From NCBI GenBank assembly GCA_963854835.1, contig OY978525.1, positions 115,457,018 through 115,521,017 on the forward strand: DNA of 64,000 nucleotides, given 5' to 3'. The stretch's first letter is position 1, and each line of letters begins with the position of its first letter. Shown here one piece after another: positions 1 to 11,742 of this stretch. Below the pieces are notes generated by a model. The model ran no database searches, was not told where the DNA came from, and saw nothing but the letters and a program-made list of their open reading frames with translations. Both the position numbers and the translations under genes were made by a program. The stretch is from Megamerina dolium (taxonomy: Eukaryota; Arthropoda; Insecta; Diptera; Megamerinidae).

Positions 1-476
1 CCGGATTACCGAGTTAATTCGAATTAACTCGGGCATTAACTGCAGCTAATCCGCATAAACTCTATGAGTTAATTCTCAAAATAAAAGAGGATTAGGTCAA
101 TTTGCGCTGGCAACACCGCTGAAAATTGTCTATTGTGAATTTTTCTCGATCCATTTTACAAAAAATTAGGTGTGTTCGCTAACAAAAAACTTTCAACAAT
201 TGTTAACAGTTTTCAACATGAAAAGCGTTGGCGAACAAATAAATCCAGCTGTCAATTAAGAACTGTGAATATCAATTTACAAGTTTCTGATAGTTTTCAG
301 TTCATGTACTTCTTGTAGATTTTCTCATATCGAGAGTGACAGATGACAGAAATTGATAGTGATAGTAATGTAAGTGAGCAGACCTAATAAAACAGCAATC
401 AGCCGTTTAGTTAATCCGCAATACTGCCGTCTGTCAGGTTATTATTTTATTCGGATTAAGTGCGCTGGTAATCCGG
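1..476. repeat. Possible inverted-repeat (MITE-like) element, left end at window edge
   Basis: The first ten bases, CCGGATTACC, recur as the reverse complement GGTAATCCGG at 467-476. Bases 11-30 are a perfect 20-bp palindrome (GAGTTAATTC followed by GAATTAACTC). The words TAATCCG and GCGCTGG recur near both ends, and CTGCCGTCTGTC occurs at about 424 and again just outside at about 483. There is no open frame of note. This layout fits a short non-autonomous DNA element whose left end coincides with, or lies beyond, the window edge. No target duplication can be checked because the left flank is missing. Confidence 0.35.
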
Positions 477-1306
477 AATTAGGCTGCCGTCTGTCTAGGC
501 TATAAGCAAATTCTGATATTCCCAAAAATGATTTCCCTTTTTGTAGATTTTTGTGCTCGTTGAATTTACTTTTCAAATAATTTATTATCATATACAATAT
601 TATACAAATTTTTTCTGTAGATTTTTATTTTTTTAATTTTTTATTTTTTTTTTTTACAGTGTACTCCCATTTAGAAACATTTCATTCAAGGGTAAGCAAG
701 CAATATCTATCGCATAATATTCCAATTAAAGAAAATTGCTTAAAATTATAATTGATGATGATTATTATTATGATTCATTCATTTATTCATTCATTCATTC
801 ATTCATTCATTCGTTCGTTCGTTCATCTTCATTCACCTTCATCAACATTAATATCAAACCGCACTCATTTCGATGGTGGGTTCTAATAAATGCATATATA
901 TATATATATATTTATATGTACAATACGTAGGTATAATTATATAAAAATTATGTATGTGTATTGTGTAAATTTTATATGCCCAATGGGAAAATGGGCACTG
1001 AAGAGGTCTACGGAAGCACTGCAAGTACTGTCGTTGAATGAAAGTAGAGGTTTTTCGCTTCTCTTAAGTTGATCTGAGTGCTTCAGTTCTCAGCAATTTC
1101 ATTCATCTTAATTTTTTTGCCGCTATCAGTTATAAATTTCAATGTAAGATGAAAAACAAAATAGTCCAAAATATAACCCCTTAGTAGTGAAATTTTATAA
1201 AGAATAATTTTATAAAATTAATGTTGTGCATGGATTTTATAAACTATTTTTCAACTGCATTCATCAAAATTATAGTTAAATAGACAAATTTCGCTATGTG
1301 TGTTCT
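477..1306. other. Non-coding AT-rich DNA with microsatellites
   Basis: No gene is visible. The stretch contains an (ATTC)n/(GTTC)n tract at about 773-825, a (TA)n tract at about 893-910 and T-rich runs around 620-660. The short open frames here translate the simple repeats and have no recognisable domain. Confidence 0.7.
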
Positions 1307-1475
1307 CAGTGACGTAGCCTGGGGAGGGGTTCAGTGGGGTAGGTTCCCTCTTGGCCAATGCACTTGTTAAAAAAGAAAAATAATTATATAGTGATATTTA
1401 AAAATCATATATTAAACATTTTTTCTCGAACATCTTTTTCATAAAACCCTTGGAAAAATCCCGACTACACCACTG
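1307..1475. mobile_element. Short non-autonomous DNA element with CAGTG...CACTG inverted ends
   Basis: The left end reads CAGTGACGTAGCC. The right end, reverse complemented, reads CAGTGGTGTAGTCGGG, an imperfect terminal inverted repeat. GTTCT flanks both sides (1302-1306 and 1476-1480), consistent with a short target duplication. A diverged relative lies at 44738-44889 and shares the ends and the internal block around TCTTTTTCAT. CAGTGGCG-like ends recall hAT-type MITEs, but hAT elements make 8-bp duplications and only 5 bp match here, so the superfamily is left open. Confidence 0.55.
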
Positions 1476-1480
1476 GTTCT

Positions 1481-3039
1481 TCAATTTAAAAATTTCTTAT
1501 TCCTCTTAATAACTTGAACTTGAACTTAGAAATGTCTCAAAGTTTCTCATTCGCCAATTTTGGAACTGATTTTTCACTATTTCCCGTTGGGTGTATCAAA
1601 TTAATTAAACATCTATAGCATGTATGTTGTTATAGTATCAATATTATATAGGATTGATATTGAAAAATGATGGATCGCAACGATATACGTTTACAAGTAT
1701 GCATGCATCACATACAACTACATGCATACATATGATACTCGAACATATGGGTTGCCCTCTTGTTTGATGGTACGAGTATTATTGGTGGTGTTGAAATAAA
1801 ATCGTGATGAGCGTGATGTGATGATAACTTTTCTACAATATATTGTATTTGTTTGGATTTCTTTTTTTTTTTGTACTAAAAGAAATCGTAACATCTTTTG
1901 TAAACAAATGGAATGATATAATAATAATAATAAAAATAAAAATAAAGTTAAAAAAAATAATAAAAACAATAATAATAAAACAAATATAAAAAAGTAAATA
2001 GTTTCAATAGTTTCACTTATCTTAATAGTCAGAGAAAGAATCATTAAAATAAAAAACCTTTTAACCAAATGAACAAAAACAAATGGTGGAAAACAAAACA
2101 ATCACATAAAACAAATGTAGAGATATTTGTAAAAGACAATTGCCATGGTACAAAATTATACTTATAACAAAATATTGAAAAATACAACTATTTACAATCA
2201 ACCACTCCATGTTAGAACAAAACAAAAAAAAAACAATCAAACAGATATTGGTTATCAAGTTCAATATGCTTTACTCCATATTTTTTCCCACAATCATTGC
2301 AACGTTTATAGCAAAAACAAGCAAAAAAAAAAATTATTAATAACCACAAAATTAATTGCATGCTATAAAAATATCCTGCTGTGCGTAAATGTATTGTGCA
2401 TTTTGTTCTATTTGCATGCAGTGGGGTAGATCGTATGTGTGTGCATGAGTGTATATGGCATATACTGCAAGTCATGCGGAATTGCATTTGCAAAATACAT
2501 TAACTTATTTTCTTCACTATTAACATACACCTTAGTACTTATATATGTATTTATTTATATATATGTAAGAGTACATGTAGTTGTATCTATATTAGTAGTA
2601 TTTATATTGCTATTGTCGTTTTCAATACAACTTAATAGAGAACAGCAGGCGTTTTCTTTGTTTTTTTTTTCTTCATTATTAATGCCATTGACTTATTTAA
2701 AAAAAAAACATGTATGAGATAATTTTCATGAAATCTTGTCAACAAGTGTTCAAAATTACCGGAAGAAAAAAATTTTTATCTATATTGAAAATTATTCAAA
2801 ATTCGAGTGGATTGGATGAATCTACCAATTTAAGTTTTTTTGTCATGTTTTTTGTTATTTTTAGCGATTGCATCAAAAACTCAACTGACATATTTTTGGA
2901 TTACATCTCCAAAATGATTATCAAAGCTACTTGACAAAATCGTAGAATTTATGAAATACAAACCAATGGGCCAACTAATACACTGGAATTACAATGGACT
3001 GAATTATAGGTTGAGCAATTTCCCTTTTATAGATTAAAT
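1481..3039. other. Non-coding AT-rich DNA
   Basis: No gene is recognised. The open frames on both strands between 1718 and 2934 are rich in F, L, I, Y and K, read through A/T runs and AAT repeats, overlap each other, and show no domain, signal peptide context or splice structure. Confidence 0.6.
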
Positions 3040-3830
3040 GGATAATCTACAAAATTATAAAAATTAGTAATAGTGTGATTTAACGCTTAATAAAATAATC
3101 GGATTAATCAAAATATTAATTAATCAATAATTTAATTAGTGTGATTAAACGCTTAATAAAATAATCTGATTAATCAAAATATTAATTAATCAATTATTTA
3201 ATTAAAATTTTGATTATTCACTATTAATCTATTAATTTGATAAAATTTCGCGATTGTTTGTGAAACAGTCTGATTAATGAAAATAATTATTAATCAATTA
3301 ATCGATTAAATTTTAATTATTCATGTATTGTACAAAATTATTGAAATAGCCATAATATTCATAATTCGAATTGAAATTATTTGATTAATCAGAATATTGA
3401 TTAACCCTAATAAAATTTTTCGATTAATCATTTAAAATAAATAAATTTTTTCCACAAACTAACAGACTTTACATGAAATTTTTGTTTATTAATCAACGGT
3501 TTTATTAATCGCATAATTGATATTTTGAATAATGAAAATTTTTATTAATTTATTAAATAATGGATTAATCCAAATTCTTCTTAAGTTTGGTCTTCTCAAA
3601 TAAACAGACTTTACATATTTACGAATAAAAGTGTGTAACGGGGATTTTTATTACAAAATACACTTTCAAAAACTATTAATTTAAATTAATAGTGAAAATT
3701 TTGTTTATTAATCAAAGCTTTGATTAATCGAATAATTAGTATTTTAAATAATCAAAATTTTGATTAATGAAATAATGGATTAATCCAAATTCTTGTTCAA
3801 TTTGGTCTTCGGTTTTTTTTTTATATGAAA
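3040..3830. repeat. GATTAATC-rich tract with two duplications
   Basis: A block beginning near GTGTGATTTAACGC at about 3073 is repeated about 66 bp downstream with few changes. A second pair of blocks, about 3477-3595 and 3690-3810, shares a TTTGTTTATTAATCAA start and an AATAATGGATTAATCCAAAT end, about 212 bp apart. The words ATTAATCA and TGATTAAT recur throughout in both orientations. GGATTAATCC is a palindrome of the core bound by K50-type homeodomains, but at this base composition such words are expected often, so no regulatory role is claimed. Confidence 0.6.
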
Positions 3831-4033
3831 AGGAATATAGTAACCACCATTGCTATTCGAAAATTGTATTCGACAGTATTCGTTAGTATTTGATGATCGA
3901 AAACATTACAAACACATTTTAATAACATTTAGTATATTCGATTACAATCGTTCGTATTCTCTCTTCACTTCGTACCTACTCTTCGTATTTGAAGAAAACA
4001 ATGATTCATTCATTCGGTTTGGTATATACGAGT

Positions 4034-4237
4034 ACTAGCGTCCAGTACGATTAAGAACTGTATCGTATGTGGCGAGTACAAATACTCATGCTTATGATGA
4101 CGTAATATATTGAGACACTCGTTAATTTGTATATGAATTTATGAGTAATTATCATTGGATCGTGACTATTACTCGTTACGTCATCACGTGCAATAATTGT
4201 CATGATTATAATGTGTCGTATACGGACGCTATACGAC
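4034..4237. repeat. Imperfect foldback (long inverted repeat)
   Basis: Two arms are visible. TAGCGTCC followed by AGTACGA at 4036-4050 pairs with TCGTATACGGACGCTA ending at 4231, and GATGACGTAA at 4096-4105 pairs with TTACGTCATC at 4176-4185. Both pairs are centred near 4135-4140, so the arms are nested and could form one stem with bulges. There is no coding potential and no clear target duplication. It may be a decayed MITE or a chance foldback. Confidence 0.4.
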
Positions 4238-4728
4238 GAACTTAAGTATGTCAAAGCGTAAATTTTCGAGTGAAAAGAGGACTAGCAATGAGTACCAAAT
4301 GACTTTATTCGTTTTTACGCATTACTTGACTTGCTTACATGACTACATTTTTATTTACTCATGATTTACAGATGAAGCAAAGTAGTGAAATAGAACTTAT
4401 GTTATACAAATGTTATCGAATGTGCGAAAAATAGTAGTAATTATACTCTTGAAATCTTGATGTGGGTGTTTTTGCCCTCGATCATCAATCTATACTTTAT
4501 AAAATTGTATTTTATCTAATTGTACTACACAGCCTTTATAATAAAAATTAACAAGTATAAATATCATGGGGACATAATTTTAATCAAAAGTCTCCATCCA
4601 TTCATCTTTCAATTATTTAAAGATCAAGTAAGGTCACTGGAAAAATTAAATTCTTGAACAATAATTCTTTATACAAATCTCTGAAATTATATAAATTAGT
4701 ATATACAATACTGCTAGTTTGATATATA

Positions 4729-4759
4729 AAGGGTTATCCATTTCGCGGTTTCAAAAGTA
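4729..4759 (+). repeat. 5' terminal inverted repeat of the DD41D element
   Basis: Starts AAGGGTTATCCATTT and ends with CAAAAGTA. It matches the reverse complement of 6011-6041 at 30 of 31 positions; the difference is C or T at the sixteenth base. Confidence 0.92.
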
Positions 4760-4842
4760 TAGGGCTAGAATTCGACATCTGTCAAACTGAGTTGTTAAAA
4801 CAATTTCTTTCTTTTTCAGTTCAAAGTCTGACATTTGCGAAA

Positions 4843-5936
4843 ATGGATCGCTTAACTATCGCACAACGCATTAAAATTGTAAAAACCTACTACAAAAATG
4901 GTGATTCTGCCACAGCCACATATCGTGCTTTAAGAGGAGATTATGGTTTACATAATCGTCCAACTACGCAAGCAATTGACAAAATTGTGAAGAAATATGA
5001 AGAGACTGGATCGGTTACAGATATTGTAAGGCCTGTGCATCATCGTTTCGCTCGTACCACCGAAAATATCGCTGCTGTAAGTGAAAGTGTTGCCGAAGAC
5101 CCGAATGTGTCGATTCCTCGTCGTTCTCAGGAATTAGGACTGTCTTACGGCACATTATGGCGTATTTTGCATTTGGATCTACACCTACATCCATATAAAA
5201 TCCAGCTCACATAACAACTGAAGCCAGCTGACCATTCACAACGTCGTAGATACGTCGAATGGGTGCTTGAACAACAGGCGGTGGACGGCGATTTTTCGAA
5301 CAAAATTTTCTTCAGCGACGAAGCACATTTCTCACTCGGTGGGTATGTTAACAAACAAAATTGTCGTATTTGGGGTTCTGAGAATCCTCAAGTAATTGAA
5401 GAGAGGCCACTACATCCACAAAAAGTCACTGCTTGGTGCGCTCTTTGGTCCGGAGGTGTGATTGGACCTTACTTCTTCGAAAACGACGATGGAACGATTG
5501 TCACCGTCAATTCGGAGCGTTATGGTCATATGATAACCGACTTTTTTTTTGCCTGCTATTGAAGAATACGACTTAGAGAATATGTGGTTTCAACAAGACG
5601 GTGCCACATGCCACATGCCACACAACTCGAGCGAATATGGCTTTATTGCAAGAGAAATTTTCTGGCAGTGTAATTTCTCGTCGTGGCGATATCAAGTGGC
5701 CACCAAGATCATGCGATTTGACACCGCTTGACTTTTTTTTGTGGGGCTACGCGAAAGACCGTGTTTATGCAGATAAACCTTTAACTCTTGAGCACCTAAA
5801 AACCAACATTCGTCACGTTATGGCTGAGATACCGCCCAATATGTGTCAAAAAGTGGTCGAAAATTACCTCAAAAGAATCGATGCTTGCAACAATTCGCGT
5901 GGTGGTCATTTAAATGATGTATTATTTCACACATAA
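4843..5936 (+). pseudogene. DD41D transposase, inactivated by one nonsense and two frameshift mutations
   Basis: This would catalyse cut-and-paste transposition into TA sites. The ATG at 4843 is chosen because it begins the conserved MDRLTIAQRI helix-turn-helix segment; the upstream in-frame TTG is not credible. An N-terminal paired-like DNA-binding region spans about residues 1-115. The catalytic domain follows with D1 in FFSDEAHFSL (codon 5317-5319), D2 in WFQQDGAT (5597-5599) and D3 in LTPLDFFLWG (5730-5732). Lesions: TAA at 5212-5214 in frame where CAA is expected; a T run at 5542-5550 that is one base too long after the DFF codons; and a 7-bp duplication, CCACATG twice at 5604-5617. With these counted, the reading frame runs to TAA at 5934-5936 and gives about the normal length of 340-365 residues. 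The copy cannot make a full protein. Confidence 0.9.
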
Positions 5937-6010
5937 TATCAACGTTCAAACTTTATAATAAAAAAGAAATATCATGATAAAAAATATTTTATATGTGTTT
6001 TATTTACATT

Positions 6011-6041
6011 TACTTTTGAAACCGCAAAATGGATAACCCTT
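6011..6041 (-). repeat. 3' terminal inverted repeat of the DD41D element
   Basis: Ends GGATAACCCTT immediately before the TA at 6042-6043. It mirrors 4729-4759 with one mismatch. Confidence 0.92.
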
Positions 6042-6043
6042 TA

Positions 6044-7478
6044 TAATTAGGAATTAGCTGAAGAAAAATCCTCAGAATGATTTGTTATATAATTTTGAAA
6101 ATATTCCTTTAATTAAATCGAATTCTGCAATATGAAAATTTCAAATATATTCGAAAAAATTATTTTTTTTTAAATATATTTCTAGAATTGAACAAGAAAA
6201 TCGAACCTTGAGCTCAACGACCTCATATTTTTTAATATTTATAAAAATATCCAAAGAAAACTAAATATGAAGTTTTCTTTCATTCTTTCGAAATGAATTA
6301 ATTAAAGAAGCGCCAATTTCATGCTTTAAGTGTGTTCTTATAAAAAAAAACACCCACACATATTCAAACACTTATAAATACCAAATAAAGAGATGGCATT
6401 ATTGAAAACTACAATGAGGCTATGAGTATCATTTTGATACCACAATATGGTTTGTTACATATCTTCGCACATAATAAATGCCGTATCATAAGTACCCTCA
6501 TAGTACATATTATGGTGCATAATCAAATAAATTAGAGAAAGAAATGGAGAATGAGTGGAAAAGGAGATACAGCATGAAGGGCCAAAAAATTAGGAAGAAT
6601 CATTTTAAAAGAAGTATAATAATACAAATAAATATACCCACGCTGCAACCAAAGAAAAAGTAGACAATTAACAACCCACGATATGTTGATGATGATCATT
6701 GAATCATCATCATTGAATGAAGACAAAGCAATTGCTACTCTTGAACTAAAAGATGAGAAAAAAAAAACAATATGAACAATACAAAAATCAAATAGAAGAA
6801 AAATTGTTCGTTAACACTCTGAGCATTAAGTATGTACATACTCATACGTACCTACATACTCATACGTAACATACAAGTAGACTGCTTTTGTAGTGATTTT
6901 GGGTTTGATTTGATGCTACATTTAACTAATGTATATTTGTTGTTGTTATTCAAAATTTATGCGCACCAAACATGCACTGTTTTGCTATACGTAATACACA
7001 CACGTATACGAGTAGATATGTATGTTCTCATATGTATTGACAATACTAATGCATAGTGAGTGTAAATAAATTTTATTTGATTTTCATTTTTTTTTTGTTT
7101 TTTTTTTTCTTTCTCTACCCCTCTATGATGCTTTTGATATGAGATGCTACTTTAAGGCGCAGCAGCAACACACTTGTGTGAGAAGTGACTATGAAGCTTT
7201 TTTTTTTTGGTTTTTTTGGTTTTTTGTTATTGCCCAAGTTTATTTTAAACCTTAAGTTGTTGCTGTTGTTGTTGTTGTTGTTGTTAATTTTGATTTCCAT
7301 TGCTATACGATTTGAATTTAGAAGATTGCATTGGCGCCAACATGTTTCTCAATGTGTTGCGCATACATGCTGTGACACAGACAAAGATGGACAAATTCGA
7401 AGAAGCGTATAAAATGCATTTGATATGAAAGCAATTTTTATTTTTTCAATTTTTTTTCAATTCTTTACATATGTTTTT

Positions 7479-7514
<36 letters not shown>

Positions 7515-8030
7515 ATGTGGTTGCATTTTATGTTATGGTTATTGCTTTCGACTATGTTTGGAGCAACTGATAAGTGTAATATGTACTACATAAATAGTAA
7601 TTCACTTAGTAACAGTAGTCAAAGCGCAACATTATTATTTATAGGTGTCGCCAAAGGCTTCATCAAGTAAGTGTTTATTGTTAAATCAATTTATATAGAC
7701 CACATTTACGATACGCATTTACGCATGTTGATCTATTTGTTGTTGAGCTTCTTCAAGAAAAATAAGAAATTTATTATTATTTTTTTCTTTCTTTACATTT
7801 CTCAGAAAATGCTTAAATTTATATGATAAAAATCTTGAGCCTCGATTACGATACTTCTTCTTTGTTTTACAAATTGTTTGCAAGGAGTCAATTTTGTTTG
7901 TTTTTGTTAGAAAAGTAATTTTCACAAAGCTTTCATAAAATGAATTTTTATGTTATAAAAATTATAAATTTTAACAATTTAGACAATTTGAGGATCATTG
8001 TCTCTATTACAATTTTCCGAAGATTATTTT
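6044..8030. other. Non-coding DNA with microsatellites
   Basis: No gene is visible. Contents include a (TTG)n tract at 7257-7287, a (GT)n tract at 7481-7514, and T runs near 7089-7110 and 7199-7225. Open frames such as 7185-7412 and 7425-7670 translate these repeats (poly-L, poly-CV) and are not credible. Confidence 0.65.
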
Positions 8031-8037
8031 TTGGAGA

Positions 8038-8155
8038 CATTTTAACCTTATAGGTATCACCCAAGTGGGTGGAACTTTTTTCAAAAAATCCCTAACACAT
8101 GTAAAAAAGGCCAAAAATAACCCATGAATATGATAGCTAAAGGGTTAAATTGTTC
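8038..8155. repeat. Hairpin module 1 (family A)
   Basis: Bounded by TTAACC on the left and AGGGTTAA on the right. The left arm contains CACCCAAGTGGGTG, itself a near-palindrome. It is the most diverged family A copy. Confidence 0.55.
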
Positions 8156-8432
8156 TGATAAAAATCTCGAGCCTCGATTACGTCTTCTTGGTTTTTTTTC
8201 TTTTCTATGAATAAAATCTAAAGCAATTTCCTTTTGCTACAATACAATAATTTTCCGTTTCTTCTACAACTAGATTTACAAATTGCTTGCGAGGAGCCAA
8301 TTTTGTTTCTTTTTCCTAGAAAAGTAATTTTTTCGAAGCTTTCATAAAATGATTTTTCATATTATAAAAATTATAAATGTATAAAATTATAATTATAAAT
8401 TTTGACAACGTTCCGAAAATTAATTTTTCGAG

Positions 8433-8559
8433 ACATTTTAACCTTCTAACTATCACCCATGTGGGTCATTATGGAACTTTTTTCAAAAAATAAAAAACAC
8501 TTATAAAAAAAGGCCAAAAATGACCCATACGTGTGGTAGCTAGAGGGTTAAAATGTTCC
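8433..8559. repeat. Hairpin module 2 (family A)
   Basis: Runs from TTTTAACCTTCTAACTATC to GTAGCTAGAGGGTTAAAAT. The inner part carries CACCCATGTGGG, and CCCATACGTG lies near the right arm. Confidence 0.65.
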
Positions 8560-8955
8560 GAGAAAATAATCTCTGGAAATTTCTAATATAGGCCTCCGAA
8601 GACAAAAACTATCCTAAATGTAATTTTACATATGATTTTTAAAATATCACGATTCTACTAAAAAAGCTAAAAGCCAAATTTGAAACCACTGTAAAAAAAA
8701 TTGTGACATAATAGAGCAGAAAAGGATTAGGACTTTTATTACTGAATTCAATTGCTATAGTTTGACACTGGTTTGGTTCACTAGCGAGACAATGACCCTG
8801 AAATTGTGGCATGTGGCTATCATACTATGCTATAGATGCTTAAAAACAAAATACTGAAATGCTTAATTCATTCTCAGATGTTATCTATAACTCGTACAAG
8901 TAATTTATCTTTGATGACCCTTAAATAAATTTTCTGTAGAATATTTTTCTTGAAG

Positions 8956-9062
8956 ACTTTAACCCTTGAACTCCTCCCAAATGTTGATTTTTAATGAATT
9001 TTTCGAAAAAAAAGGTCAAAAATAACCCATATAGGTGGTAGTTAGAGGGTTAAAATGTTCCG
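8956..9062. repeat. Hairpin module 3 (family A)
   Basis: Runs from TTTAACCCTTGAACTCCTCC to GTGGTAGTTAGAGGGTTAAA. The arms pair imperfectly around an A/T-rich loop containing TTTTTCGAAAAA. Confidence 0.7.
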
Positions 9063-9310
9063 AGAAAATAATCCTCGGAAAATTTTAATATGGGTCTCAG
9101 AAGACTTGAACTATCCTAAATGTAATTTTAAATATAATTTTTAAAATTCCATATATTTCTACTTTTGACCGAAAATGGCAAATTTTAAATCACTGTAAAA
9201 AAAATTGTGACGCAGTGCAGCAGAAAGGGAGTAAAAATTTTATTCCTAATGTCAAACGCTATCATTTGAGATATGGTTTGGTTTTGACCCCCCAAAAAGT
9301 GTGCTTGACT

Positions 9311-11459
9311 TTATTATAAATAAAAATTATATTAAGAAATTTGAAGAAAATGTAGAGTTAGAAATTTAATTTGTATGAAAGTAATTAATCTCATATAAAT
9401 AAAAAATATTTTATTGCTTTACCTATGGCTTTTCGTGGTAAAAAATATGGTTTTTTAATTAAATCTGAAGATATCCCACTGTGTGTGTGTGAGAAATGAT
9501 ATCAACAAATATATTTTGAAAAAAATCGATATTTTTAAATATTTCCATTGAAATATGAATTTTTTTTCTCTAGAATTAAGCTTATCAATGCTTAAAATTT
9601 CAATGAAAAACAAAAACTAATAATATATTAAGTATCACATATGTGTATATTATGCTACATCATCAATAGGCTTATCACAATGAGTTTATCAAAGTGCTTT
9701 TACAATTTTTTTGTATTCCGCTTCAAAAAGAGATATTTTAATAAATATGTTATGTTAGCAAACAAATATTTTTTTTTTTTGTTTTTTGTGAAAATCCATA
9801 AAAAACCAAGAATGTCGCCTTTCCTTATCAAATGTGCTTCTATGTTTTATATGCCACTCATCATACATGTATGTCTATGTAGTATACAGTTAGTCAATAA
9901 GAATATACTCAAGTCTTCAAAATGTTCATGGAACTGATGAAACCATTAACAACATATATTGTATATCTTTTATACATTATTGATATTTTTATGATCAGCA
10001 CACACTCATCCACTCACAATTTACAGTGGATACTTAAACTAAGGTTTAAGCTTGACTTTTTTTTTTTGGGTGGTGATCATCATAAAATTATATTTGTTTA
10101 TACCAACAAGAAAATCTTTGATTTCTAATAATAAAAATGAAAAAGCAAACATTGGCGACAATTAAATTGCTTTTTGTATTTTTTTTTTTTTCAGAATAAA
10201 ATGTAACAAAGTTGCTTAATGTACTCACTCAACTCATACAATTGTATGTATTGAAGTCATAGTCATATTTATGTTTATTGATAGCTTTAAGTAGTTGAAC
10301 ACAGCACAGCAAAACGAAACATTAAAAACTCTTTATTGGTATTCTTTTTAATGACTCTTTTATATACCATGTATGAGTGTAAGTGAGTATGTGTGTGTGT
10401 GTGATATTTTGTGAAACGAAGGCGTTTTAAGATGTCACACATTTATAAAGATTTATGAGTTTTATTGAAATTTTGTTATGGTTTTACAAAAATGTTCTTT
10501 TTTCTTTAAGTACCTGTGTACTGTGGTAGGGATAATTTAAAAGTTTTTAAAAAGTCATGCAATTACATAAGAAATATTAAAAATTTTTTACAGAGAAGTA
10601 CAATAAATTTTGAATAAGAAAGAATCGTTTGATCGAAATAGATCAAAATAAAATGGTGTTATTGGTTGAATAAACATTTTTTTTTATTTTGCTTTTAATA
10701 ATAATAATCCTTTCAATTAGGTCAAAAAAATAGTATTCATATCAAGTAAAATATTCCAAACATGAATTTTATTAAAAATCTTCCATCTGGAATTGGAAAA
10801 CAATAGTAATCTATGTGGGCCTTTAAATAATTATAAATGTTGATAGCTTAATTAAAGTATATTGATCCTTGCATTGAGTTTCCATACTTTTAGTATAATT
10901 TTTTCATAAAGAAAAAAATTGTATTGCAAGTAGTGGCCACCTATTGGCAAGTACTAGGCAAAAATGTTATAATTTGCATTCAGAATGCTGTTGAAAGAGC
11001 TCTGTGACAAAGCTCTGTGACAAGATTGCTGTCATTGGAAATATTTCTCTTTCAATATGATCCAATCTAAACACACACAGAACAATAGTGGAAAAAAATA
11101 TCAAGCTGGGTTCTTTGAAGACTTTCTATGTTTTTCCTATAATAATGAAATAGAATCAATTCTTTAGAAATGAATACAAATTTCTTTCAATAATATAATA
11201 AAATCGAAAAAAAGTTTATTTAAATTACTTCGAAGAGTTATTACTCGTTTAATGAAAATTCTGAAAAATAAAAAAACACTAATCAGAAGCGTATAATAAA
11301 AAATAATCCTCTTAAAATGAACTTAAATATTTTACGAATATTAAAAAATGCTTTCTACATATTCTATTCTACAATAAATACGGACATTTCCTGGGTTATG
11401 GATGTCTCATTCATATGCATAAAACAAAGTGAAAAAGAATGATGTGCTATAAATTTTGA
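9311..11459. other. Non-coding AT-rich DNA
   Basis: No gene is recognised. The two short overlapping open frames at 9641-10128 are hydrophobic, cross T runs and match nothing I know. AGCTCTGTGACAA is repeated in tandem near 11000-11025. Confidence 0.6.
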
Positions 11460-11637
11460 ATATTTTCTGACTCTACTCTAGCTACCATCCATATGGGTCA
11501 TTTTGGAACTTTTTTTTTTGAAAAATTCCTATCACTTAAAATCTTAATTCGTTTTTTACATAATACCTATAACTCGTATAAGGTATTTGTCTTTGGTGAA
11601 CTATAGTGAAATTTTCTGGAGAATATTTTTGTAGAAG

Positions 11638-11742
11638 CCTTTAACCCTTGACCACCTCCCAAATGTTTACTTTTAATGGTTTTTTCGAAATAAGGTCCAA
11701 AATGACCGATACGGGTGGTAGTTAGAGGGTTAAAATGTTCCA
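11638..11742. repeat. Hairpin module 4 (family A)
   Basis: Runs from TTTAACCCTTGACCACCTCC to GGTGGTAGTTAGAGGGTTAA. The GGTGG/CCACC pair makes this arm pairing the best in the family. Confidence 0.75.

Larger units (their letters stand above)
4729..6041 (+). mobile_element. Tc1/mariner superfamily transposon, DD41D (rosa-type), near-intact
   Basis: The 1313-bp element is bounded by terminal inverted repeats of 31 bp (4729-4759 and 6011-6041) that differ at one base. TA dinucleotides lie directly outside (4727-4728 and 6042-6043), the usual Tc1/mariner target duplication. It carries one transposase gene in plus orientation. An AATAAA at 5957-5962 follows the stop codon by about 20 bases and may be its polyadenylation signal. 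After allowance for one 7-bp duplication, the second and third catalytic aspartates are separated by 41 residues, which places it in the DD41D group rather than classical DD34D mariner. The preserved ends and few lesions suggest a fairly recent insertion. Confidence 0.9.
8033..9310. repeat. Repeat family A, first block (about three decayed units)
   Basis: Units of roughly 400-520 bp share, in order, a hairpin module ending GAGGGTTAAAATGTTC, a GGAAA-TTTTAATATGGG(T)CTC-GAAGAC segment, a CTATCCTAAATGTAATTTTA segment, a GTAAAAAAAATTGTGAC segment and a GACCCTGAAATTGTGGCAT segment. The first unit is the most diverged. Units have no long open frames. The same order is seen at 11460-12830, so this is one family split by 2 kb of unrelated sequence. 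Confidence 0.75.

Noticed and set aside
3852..4270. Wider inverted repeat around the 4034-4237 foldback (TCGAAAATT at both sides)
   Set aside because: The midpoint of this outer pair is near 4063, about 70 bp from the centre of the inner arms, so it is not part of the same foldback.
7185..7670. Two adjacent open frames of 75-81 codons
   Set aside because: They consist largely of translated T runs, (TTG)n and (GT)n.
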